This document shows, in pieces, positions 1-5,101 of a stretch of DNA of 5,420 nt (positions within the stretch are counted from its first letter, which is position 1; the number at the start of each line of letters is the position of its first letter). The stretch spans positions 1 through 5,420 of the forward strand of contig WRKD01000080.1 in the NCBI GenBank assembly GCA_009778255.1, read 5' to 3'. The translations under genes were made by a program, and so were the position numbers. The stretch is from Bacillota bacterium. Its GTDB lineage: Bacteria > Bacillota > Dehalobacteriia > UBA4068. The notes under the pieces were generated by a model. It had not been told where the DNA came from, made no database searches, and was given only the letters and a program-made list of their open reading frames with translations.

Positions 1-21
1 TTTACTGCTAAATTTACGCAA

Positions 22-121
22 AGGGATTTGAACCCTATGAGGGCGAAATACTCCAGCGGAGTATTTCGGTGCGAAGCCTTGCGTAGCTAAGCGCAGCACG
101 AAAGACGCGCAGCGTCTTTTT
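22..121 (+). repeat. Tandem-hairpin structured element
   Basis: Nearly every base here can fold into consecutive hairpins. The first is AGGG/CCCT (22-25 with 33-36) around a 7-nt loop. The second is a perfect 11-bp stem, CGAAATACTCC (44-54) with GGAGTATTTCG (58-68), loop AGC. The third is GTGC/GCAC (69-72 with 96-99) enclosing TGCGT/GCGCA (80-84 with 91-95, one G-U pair), with a 7-nt bulge. The fourth is AAAGACGC/GCGTCTTT (101-108 with 112-119), loop GCA, followed by T residues. The last three abut each other. This is the architecture of a dispersed intergenic repeat or a small structured RNA. I have the impression that similar sequences recur in Clostridia genomes, but I cannot verify it. 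No other copy lies in this window. Confidence 0.55.
100..121 (+). terminator. Possible rho-independent terminator
   Basis: An 8-bp perfect stem (101-108 with 112-119) with a GCA loop runs directly into TTTTT at 117-121 before CCC. On the plus strand this fits a short intrinsic terminator; on the minus strand only three T follow the stem. The gene it would serve lies left of the window, or it is the 3' end of the structured element itself. The T run is short and partly inside the stem, so activity is uncertain. Confidence 0.4.
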
Positions 122-135
122 CCCTTGATGTATTT

Positions 136-228
136 TTATATTGTCCTATGAGAATCTTTTGAGAGTTTATTACAAAAGTTAAAAACACCTCTTTTAAGAT
201 TGTATCCAAGTGTGTTATAATTTGTCAT
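136..228 (-). pseudogene. Transposase N-terminal remnant
   Basis: This minus-strand frame of 30 codons begins at an ATG (226-228) that has a textbook ribosome binding site, GGAGG, 8 nt upstream (237-241). The peptide starts MTNYNTLGYNLKRGV and ends at a TAA at 136-138. From memory, it resembles the first residues of DDE (IS4-like) transposases of Clostridia, which are several hundred residues long; family assignment is tentative. Nothing resembling the rest of a transposase follows, because the frame stops 15 bp from the tandem-hairpin element. I therefore read it as the 5' end of an insertion sequence truncated on its coding side. The frame can be extended upstream to 411, but the ribosome binding site favours the internal ATG, leaving 229-411 as the element's probable noncoding leader. 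The alternative is a real small protein or chance ORF. Confidence 0.45.
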
Positions 229-236
229 GTGCAAAA

Positions 237-252
237 CCTCCGTTTTTGACGG
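237..252 (-). promoter_or_regulatory. RBS with overlapping hairpin
   Basis: The Shine-Dalgarno GGAGG (minus strand, 237-241) sits 8 nt before the remnant transposase ATG and decides that start. Just upstream, CCGT/ACGG (plus-strand 240-243 with 249-252, 5-nt loop) can form a 4-bp hairpin that pairs two of the Shine-Dalgarno bases. A second structure at 251-284 (GGTATA/TATACC plus CTATT/AATAG with a GCTG bulge) shares bases 251-252, so the two would compete. Some insertion sequences limit transposase translation by RBS occlusion; applying that here is inference. Confidence 0.35.
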
Positions 253-416
253 TATAGCTGCTATTTCGCTAATAATAGTATACCATACTTGCGATTGGTT
301 TTGCACTATTTTTTGTATCGATTTCATTTGAATGCTATTTGAATATTGCTGTTTAAGTCCTGTAACAAATAGCTTTTTGTATGTTTGTAAATCAGTTTTT
401 GGGAAACTCAAAAATA

Positions 417-482
417 GATCATAACAAGCTGCTGGTGGTGTTTGGTGGCGGCATCGAGATTGAGCAGGAGATGCGGGGGTAA
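417..482 (+). pseudogene. C-terminal relic of a lost gene
   Basis: This frame reads DHNKLLVVFGGGIEIEQEM then Arg-Gly and a TAA at 480-482. The stretch 423-482 is about 57% GC with GTG/CTG/GGC/GAG-rich codons, in contrast to the AT-rich DNA on both sides. No start codon or ribosome binding site precedes it, and upstream in the same frame the sequence becomes AT-rich. It looks like the last 20 or so codons of a gene whose body is missing. The pattern of a beta-strand, Gly-Gly, then IEIE near the end recalls the C-terminus of large serine recombinases, but the match is short and from memory. It marks a junction near 411-423 between the insertion-sequence leader and foreign DNA. Confidence 0.3.
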
Positions 483-541
483 ACTGATAATAGAATACTG
501 TTATTAATTCATTGCCTATTTAAGATAAAATATGGTAAAAT

Positions 542-550
542 TGATATAAT
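542..550 (+). promoter_or_regulatory. Extended -10 promoter (TGATATAAT)
   Basis: A consensus TATAAT at 545-550 is preceded by TG one base upstream, which is an extended -10 element. No good -35 lies 16-18 bp upstream (522-527 reads AAGATA), but extended -10 promoters can work without one. The surroundings are very AT-rich. Initiation would be near 556-558, giving a leader of about 90 nt before the ATG at 647. It is the best promoter candidate for the three plus-strand genes. Confidence 0.5.
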
Positions 551-569
551 ACGAACATAAAGCAGTTAG

Positions 570-638
570 CAATGAACCGTAAAAAATAAGCAAATAAAGT
601 TGGGGTTTATATGAGCACTTGTCGTTCATTGTAGGGAA
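570..638 (+). promoter_or_regulatory. 5' leader: inverted repeat and short uORF
   Basis: CAATGAAC (570-577) and GTTCATTG (624-631) are perfect 8-bp complements around a 46-nt loop. Within the loop, ATAAA/TTTAT (594-598 with 606-610) can form a small inner stem. A 7-codon ORF, MSTCRSL, runs from ATG 611 to TAG 632-634, with GGGG (602-605) at plausible ribosome-binding distance. The probable Shine-Dalgarno of the downstream gene, AGGGAA (633-638), begins two bases after the stem and overlaps the uORF stop. Stem and uORF translation could therefore influence each other. A regulatory role is inferred only; an unrelated inverted repeat is possible. Confidence 0.3.
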
Positions 639-783
639 CATGCGCAATGATTATTGTACGCAAATACTTCTTATTTGCGCTTTTATTGTTGTGCTGCCTA
701 GCTCTTACCGCTTGTACAACTAATGTGCCGTAGCTGAACCACCCGACCCTATCGAAAATGAGCCTGCCCTATCCGAGCCAGGA

Positions 784-1170
784 TTGGATGAAAATGATCT
801 TGTATGGCGAGTTGAGCCGATGTTGGAATATCATTATATTTGTTACTATGTATGTGATTGCGGCTTCTTTTATAGCAAGGATGGTGAAGAGTATTACATA
901 GATACAAAAACAGGTTTGCTTACGGACGAGCAACATGGTGGTAGTGGTAGTGGCGGTGCTGAAACTCAGTTTTTGTATGATGAAAAAAAGAGCCTTTACG
1001 GTTTTTATGCTATTGGCGATTTCCCGCCAGAGTTTGAAATGTGGTCAGGCAATGACTTTTTAGAAAAAGGCTGGTACGCGGATAGGTTAAACGCATTTAT
1101 AAAAATAGATTCAGATAGAGTTAAGGCAAATGATCACGGCGACCCTTGGACTAATTATGATTTGAGCTAA
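784..1170 (+). CDS. N-terminal fragment, WG-repeat lipoprotein
   Basis: This 128-codon open frame is the middle part of the broken lipoprotein gene. The ATG at 784 has no ribosome binding site; the frame is open upstream to about 730 and reads VAEPPDPIENEPALSEPG, the linker that would follow the lipobox Cys. The body has an aromatic/Cys patch (YHYICYYVCDCG), DTKTGLLTDEQHGG, a Gly/Ser run and a KIDSDR motif. From memory, this matches the domain that precedes WG repeats in many exported Clostridia proteins; its function is unknown. The stop TAA at 1168-1170 falls inside the domain, with the homologous-looking continuation (VYINGKYAIAHG) in the same frame directly after it. As it stands the fragment lacks an export signal in frame and is unlikely to be made as a useful protein. 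Confidence 0.5.
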   Translation: MDENDLVWRVEPMLEYHYICYYVCDCGFFYSKDGEEYYIDTKTGLLTDEQHGGSGSGGAETQFLYDEKKSLYGFYAIGDFPPEFEMWSGNDFLEKGWYADRLNAFIKIDSDRVKANDHGDPWTNYDLS

Positions 1171-1806
1171 GTGTATATCAATGGGAAATACGCTATAGCC
1201 CATGGTATATCATTTGTTACAGATTTTATATATGATGATTATTTTGACCATTGGAGAAGCGATATATGGTATGCAACTGATATAATTGCTGTGAAACTAA
1301 ATGATAAATGGGGTATTGTTGACAAGAACGGAAATACTGCTGTACCGTTTTATTTTGATGAGATTTTAACAATAGACAACGAAACTGCCTTTGCAAAAAT
1401 CAACGGCAAATACGGTATTCTGGACATTACCGCAACATCCCCGTATGCTACGCTCCCGCCAACGCCACCTAAAAATGAACCTGCATCTGAACCCGAAGAA
1501 AGCCGCATGACATATATGACCACCGATAATGTGAATCTGCGTGAAGGGCCGGATATGGATTTTGTAAGAATTACAACCGTTCCGGCAGGCACAACCGTTA
1601 AAGTTATAGACATTTTGGACGGCGAGTGGTTTTTGGTTAATTATGAAGGACAGACAGGCTATATGAAGGCCGAGTTATTAACGGAAGCTGACGAGCATTA
1701 TGTTGAAGTGTTGCATGGAACCCACCATAACCAATACTTAGTACTGATTATCTTTGACGCACCTGCCAATGATCCATACAATTACCTATGGGCTAAAGGA
1801 TTATAG
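1171..1806 (+). CDS. WG-repeat and SH3 domain fragment
   Basis: This 211-codon frame begins at GTG, immediately after and in frame with the TAA of the preceding fragment. There is no ribosome binding site, so the GTG is probably just an internal Val codon of the original gene; reinitiation after the stop is the only obvious way to express it. Residues 1-39 finish the N-terminal domain. Residues 40-86 form WG-type repeats (KLNDKWGIVDKNGNTAVPF, then KINGKYGILDI). Residues 92-110 are a Pro/Glu-rich linker, and residues 114-171 are a bacterial SH3 domain (NVNLREGPD, then GEWFLVNYEGQTGYMKAELL). Such SH3 domains often bind cell-wall peptides. The tail after residue 172 does not resemble a domain I know. 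Confidence 0.6.
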   Translation: MYINGKYAIAHGISFVTDFIYDDYFDHWRSDIWYATDIIAVKLNDKWGIVDKNGNTAVPFYFDEILTIDNETAFAKINGKYGILDITATSPYATLPPTPPKNEPASEPEESRMTYMTTDNVNLREGPDMDFVRITTVPAGTTVKVIDILDGEWFLVNYEGQTGYMKAELLTEADEHYVEVLHGTHHNQYLVLIIFDAPANDPYNYLWAKGL

Positions 1807-1907
1807 ATATCAATGAACGCTGCTTTAGCATATTGATTGGCTGAGTCATTACGACGACCTTTAATGAGGTGCAATCCGGAGATGCTTGGGTTCATGGGAA
1901 GCTATAA
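1797..1907 (+). pseudogene. Possible out-of-frame 3' tail
   Basis: After the TAG at 1804-1806, the frame one base back reads RIIDINERCFSILIG, then TGA (1842-1844), then VITTTFNEVQSGDAWVHGKL and TAA (1905-1907). The second piece has protein-like composition and ends at a stop shortly before the next gene. This suggests the lipoprotein gene once continued to about 1907 and carries a further frameshift near 1797-1803 and a second nonsense codon. The pieces are short and match no domain I recognise, so the sequence may instead be plain intergenic DNA. I see no convincing promoter for the next gene here. Confidence 0.3.
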
Positions 1908-1939
1908 ATGGTTATAAAGAGAAAGGCGGTCTTTAAATT

Positions 1940-3538
1940 ATGAAAAAGCGAATCACACTTCTAACTTTATCGTTACTTTTGTTTTTCGGGTTAGTTCCCA
2001 TGACAGCGTCAGCTAACACATCCAGCGTTACAGTTGTCGCAATCAGTTCAGGAACTTATCATTGTTTAGCGATTAAAAATGACGGCAGTCTCTGGGCTTG
2101 GGGCAGCGCGACATACATAGGCGATGGCACATTGGAAGACAGGTTAACACCTGTTAAAATAATGGACAACGTGGCGGTGGCTAGCACGAGTGGATCGCAT
2201 AGTATGGCCATCAAAAAAGATGGCAGCCTTTGGACATGGGGAGTTAATGGCTGGGGGCAATTAGGCCGTGCATCTGATAAAAATGATTATACGCCTATGA
2301 AAATTATGGACGGTGTATCAGCAATCAGCGCGGGAGCTCTGCACAGCCTGGCTATTAAGAATGACGGCAGTCTTTGGGCATGGGGATATAATGATTCCGG
2401 ACAGCTTGGCGATGGCACATTAGGCGATACATATGAATTTAGGATAACACCTGTAAAAATTATGGATGATGTAAAAGCTATCAGTGCAGGCCGTTACCAT
2501 AGTTTAGCTATCAAGAACGATGGTAGTCTCTGGGCTTGGGGCAGCAATTATTCAGGTTCAATTGGCGATGGCACATTGGAAAACCAGCCAGTGCCTGTTA
2601 AAATAATGGAAAACGTAACGGCAGCCAGCGCGAGTAGCCATAATTTAGCGTTAAAAAGCGATGGAAGCCTTTGGGCTTGGGGATTTAATCGATGGGGAAC
2701 AATCGGCGACGGTACAACTGAAGAAAGGCTTATACCTGTGAAAGTCATGGACGATGTATTAGCTTTCAGTGCGGGGGATAATCATAGCTTGGCAATAAAG
2801 AATGATGGCAGCCTTTGGGCTTGGGGAAGCAATTATTTGGGTTCACTTGGCGATGGCACAGAAGAAGACCGGCTACAGCCTGTACAAATAATGGATAATT
2901 CAATAATGGTTAGTGCAGGATCGTGGTTTAGCCTAGCCGTTAAAAAGGATGGTAGTCTTTGGGCTTGGGGAAATAATTCGTATGGTCAGATTGGCGATGG
3001 TACAAAAATAACCCGCAACATACATTTCAAAATCATGGACGGTATAATGCTTCCGGGCACCTCTGCCCCGTCGCCACCCTCTTCGCCTGTTACACAGCCG
3101 CCCAATCTTTCCCTAACTGCCAAGCCTACCGCCGCTATAGTGCTGGTGAACGGCAAAAATGTGGCTTTCGATGCTTATAATATAGAAGGTAATAACTACT
3201 TCAAATTACGTGACCTTGCGTGTACTCTTTCTGGTACAGAAAAGCAGTTTGAAGTAGGTTTCGACAGCGCAAGTAATACGATTGTATTGGCTAATGGAAA
3301 GCCTTATACAATCATAGGCGGTGAGATGTCAGGAAAAGGTGTGGAAGACAAAACAACCATCCCTACAAATTCAAAAATTTATCTGGATGGCAAAGAGGTA
3401 CAGTTTATTGCCTACAATATCGACGGTAACAACTATTTCAAGTTGCGTGATATCGGGCAGGCTCTTGATTTTGGTGTAGGCTGGGATGCATCCAGCAATA
3501 CCATCACGATCGATACAACAACGGTATATAAGGAGTAG
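1940..3538 (+). CDS. Secreted RCC1-repeat, stalk-domain protein
   Basis: This intact 532-residue protein is exported. The N-terminus MKKRITLLTLSLLLFFG has two Lys, an Arg and a hydrophobic core, with likely signal peptidase cleavage after TASA (residue 25). Residues 32-368 hold seven RCC1-type repeats of 46-52 residues, each built as SAG..HSLAIKNDGSLWAWG....GQLGDGT....PVKIMD, the number needed for a closed seven-bladed beta-propeller. A Pro/Ser linker (about 371-395) leads to a stalk domain of the copper-amine-oxidase-N-like type (396-526) with two similar halves (NGKNVAFDAYNIEGNNYFKLRD and DGKEVQFIAYNIDGNNYFKLRD). In Firmicutes this stalk is common on surface proteins, and RCC1 propellers generally mediate protein binding; the ligand is unknown. 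There is no LPXTG motif or transmembrane tail. The Shine-Dalgarno is poor and distant (AAAGGCGG, 1922-1929). The start is fixed by the signal peptide. Transcription probably comes from upstream. Confidence 0.92.
   Translation: MKKRITLLTLSLLLFFGLVPMTASANTSSVTVVAISSGTYHCLAIKNDGSLWAWGSATYIGDGTLEDRLTPVKIMDNVAVASTSGSHSMAIKKDGSLWTWGVNGWGQLGRASDKNDYTPMKIMDGVSAISAGALHSLAIKNDGSLWAWGYNDSGQLGDGTLGDTYEFRITPVKIMDDVKAISAGRYHSLAIKNDGSLWAWGSNYSGSIGDGTLENQPVPVKIMENVTAASASSHNLALKSDGSLWAWGFNRWGTIGDGTTEERLIPVKVMDDVLAFSAGDNHSLAIKNDGSLWAWGSNYLGSLGDGTEEDRLQPVQIMDNSIMVSAGSWFSLAVKKDGSLWAWGNNSYGQIGDGTKITRNIHFKIMDGIMLPGTSAPSPPSSPVTQPPNLSLTAKPTAAIVLVNGKNVAFDAYNIEGNNYFKLRDLACTLSGTEKQFEVGFDSASNTIVLANGKPYTIIGGEMSGKGVEDKTTIPTNSKIYLDGKEVQFIAYNIDGNNYFKLRDIGQALDFGVGWDASSNTITIDTTTVYKE
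2033..3043 (+). repeat. Seven tandem RCC1-coding repeats
   Basis: Within the RCC1 gene, seven in-frame units of about 138-156 bp start near residues 32, 78, 126, 178, 226, 273 and 321. Nucleotide similarity is high in patches. Units 1 and 4 share 18 identical bases (GGCGATGGCACATTGGAA near 2119 and 2564) and 17 more (CCTGTTAAAATAATGGA). Several units share versions of GGCAGCCTTTGGGCTTGGGG. Units 2 and 5 share an NxWGxxG pattern not seen in the others. This points to recent duplication, perhaps of a block of three units. Such arrays can gain or lose units by recombination. Confidence 0.75.
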
Positions 3539-3618
3539 GCTGAATGTTATGCAAAATCCGATTTTTCGAGCGTGGTCTGTCACACAGCATTATCTGAAAA
3601 ATGGCGTTTGTTAAAAAT

Positions 3619-3626
3619 GAGGGGGG
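3619..3626 (+). promoter_or_regulatory. Strong RBS fixing the start at 3632
   Basis: GAGGGGGG lies 5 nt before the ATG at 3632. The frame is open upstream to a GTG at 3572, but those 20 codons (MVCHTALSEKWRLLKMRGVK) have no ribosome binding site and would put a charged stretch ahead of the signal peptide. The RBS and the MKKTIMLLLM signal start both favour 3632. Confidence 0.8.
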
Positions 3627-3631
3627 TAAAG

Positions 3632-5101
3632 ATGAAAAAAACAATAATGCTATTGCTGATGGTTGTAGTTATTTGTACTTTTTCAACGATAGCTTTGGCC
3701 GATGAAGCTCAGTATGCCGATGCTCTTAATAAGTTGGGACTTTTCTTGGGTACCGAGAACGGATATGATTTGGAGCGCCCTTGCGACCGCCTAATGGGAG
3801 CGGTATTGATTACAAGGTTTTTAGGTTTGGAGTCGCAAGCTATGGCGGAAGATAATCCACAGCCCTTTGCGGATGTAACAGGTACCTATGCCGATAAATA
3901 CATTGCTTTTCTCTATAAGCGCGGGTTGATACAGGGACAAGCGGCTGGTAGTTATGGTAAATGGGCCATGACGGGCGACCAGTTTGCCACATTGATGCTT
4001 AGGGCTTTGGGGTATCGAGAGGGCGCTGACTTTATCTGGAGCAATGCCTTGAATAAAATGGTTGAATTAAAGATTATTACCACAGCGGAACTGGCTGGCT
4101 TCAATCAAGATAGCTTTCTACGTGCGGATGCGGTGCTTTTGTGTTATAAAGTGCTGTATGCCATACCCAAAGGCAATGATATGCCTTTAGTGCATAAGCT
4201 GCTGTGGGATGATATGTTTACGGTAGACCAATTAGACGCTACCAAAGATGGCACGCTGATGATAGCGGCGGATATGCCGGAAATTTTTTCGAATGAGGCA
4301 GTAGTATACAGTTTGGAAGATGCCAAGAAGCTGATAATGCTAGCAATAAAAAACAATGACATTCAAATTGTGGTAAGAATGCCCGGCTTTAGCGAGGAAG
4401 AAAGAATGTCTGTTGCTAAAGATGTGCTATCAGAATATACATACGGGCAAATATGGCTTCCCGATTGGAATGAAAACGTATATACTAAACGGGATGTGCT
4501 TGTCATGCAAATTATGATAAATGACTCTTATATGATGGAAAACTACTATAAAGACCCGGCAAGATATCAAAAGCATTATCATTTTACCCGTCCTGATTTA
4601 TTTAAAGACGATGAATACTATGTAGGCATGAGTACTTGGGTAAATAAGATAAACGCAGTCCTTGCTGAATGTATAACAGAAGGCATGAGCGAAAAAGAAA
4701 AGGTGAAAGCACTGCATGATTATTTAGTTTTACATACTACCTACGAGAAGACATATTATGAAGGCAGAGAGACCAATGCCGCACATCAGCCGAGATATAT
4801 TTTTACTGAAGGAAAGGGTGTTTGTGAGGCTTATGCCGAGGCATTCAAAATACTAATGAACGCGGTAGGAATTGAGTGCATAATGGTACCCGGAGAGGCA
4901 GGCGGTGAAGATCATGCTTGGAACCAGGTTAGGGTGGATGGTAAGTGGTACAATATAGATGTTACCTGGGATGACCCGGATGATGGCGACAAGATTCGCT
5001 ATGATTATTTCTGTATACCTGACAGCACTTTTTATAAAACCCATACCGTGGACAAAGGCTTTGTGCCTTATGTATGCACCTCGCCCGCGTTAAAACAGTA
5101 G
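3632..5101 (+). CDS. SLH-repeat transglutaminase-like surface protein
   Basis: This 489-residue exported protein has a signal peptide (MKKTIMLLLMVVVICTF, likely cleavage after ALA, residue 23). Three SLH-like repeats follow: about 26-67 (ALNKLGLFLGTENGYDLERP), 77-128 (PFADVTGTYADKYIAFLYKRG, the clearest) and 132-176. SLH repeats usually hold proteins to secondary cell-wall polymers. Residues 180-335 match no domain I can name. Residues 335-470 form a transglutaminase-like domain with the triad in place: Cys398 in GKGVCEAYAEAF, His428 in GEDHAWNQV, and Asp443 in WYNIDVTWDDP. The family includes transglutaminases, cysteine proteases and inactive relatives, so crosslinking, peptide cleavage or wall modification are all possible; no substrate can be named. 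It lies 93 bp after the RCC1 gene on the same strand. I see no damage and no convincing terminator just after it. Confidence 0.9.
   Translation: MKKTIMLLLMVVVICTFSTIALADEAQYADALNKLGLFLGTENGYDLERPCDRLMGAVLITRFLGLESQAMAEDNPQPFADVTGTYADKYIAFLYKRGLIQGQAAGSYGKWAMTGDQFATLMLRALGYREGADFIWSNALNKMVELKIITTAELAGFNQDSFLRADAVLLCYKVLYAIPKGNDMPLVHKLLWDDMFTVDQLDATKDGTLMIAADMPEIFSNEAVVYSLEDAKKLIMLAIKNNDIQIVVRMPGFSEEERMSVAKDVLSEYTYGQIWLPDWNENVYTKRDVLVMQIMINDSYMMENYYKDPARYQKHYHFTRPDLFKDDEYYVGMSTWVNKINAVLAECITEGMSEKEKVKALHDYLVLHTTYEKTYYEGRETNAAHQPRYIFTEGKGVCEAYAEAFKILMNAVGIECIMVPGEAGGEDHAWNQVRVDGKWYNIDVTWDDPDDGDKIRYDYFCIPDSTFYKTHTVDKGFVPYVCTSPALKQ

Larger units (their letters stand above)
647..1806 (+). pseudogene. 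Broken WG-repeat/SH3 lipoprotein gene
   Basis: The ATG at 647 follows AGGGAA (633-638) and encodes a lipoprotein signal: MIIVRKYF, a Leu/Cys-rich core, and the lipobox LTAC with Cys23 at 713-715. The frame stops at TAG 731-733. Reading from GTA at 730-732 one frame back, a Pro/Glu-rich linker leads into a body open to TAA 1168-1170, then open again in the same frame to TAG 1804-1806. The order is signal peptide, linker, Clostridia-type N-terminal domain, WG-repeat region (about 1288-1428), Pro-rich linker, and bacterial SH3 domain (about 1510-1683). A one-base deletion near 728-730 and a nonsense mutation at 1168 explain the breaks. The intact ancestor would have been a membrane-anchored surface lipoprotein with binding domains and no visible enzyme. 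Sequencing error could account for the frameshift, less easily for all the lesions together. No programmed slippery site is evident. Confidence 0.72.

Noticed and set aside
12..43. A complete tRNA gene on the minus strand
   Set aside because: Only a T-arm-like hairpin is present. The sequence where the D-arm and anticodon arm should lie folds into the unrelated 44-68 hairpin.
229..411. Upstream extension of the minus-strand remnant to a 91-residue protein
   Set aside because: The ATG at 409-411 has no convincing ribosome binding site, whereas the internal ATG at 226-228 has GGAGG at ideal spacing. The extra residues match nothing I recognise.
1350..1613. Minus-strand open frame opposite the WG/SH3 fragment, and similar frames at 2548-2748, 3371-3583, 4144-4362 and 4853-5044
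   Set aside because: All are shadows of clearly coding plus-strand genes and show no recognisable protein features.
1885..1920. Promoter for the RCC1 gene from TATAAA at 1913-1918
   Set aside because: The -35 position reads GTTCAT and the start would fall inside the RBS region, leaving almost no leader.
2033..3043. CRISPR-like repeat array
   Set aside because: The repeats are in-frame coding units of about 144 bp with gradual divergence that encode RCC1 repeats; there are no short identical repeats with unique spacers.
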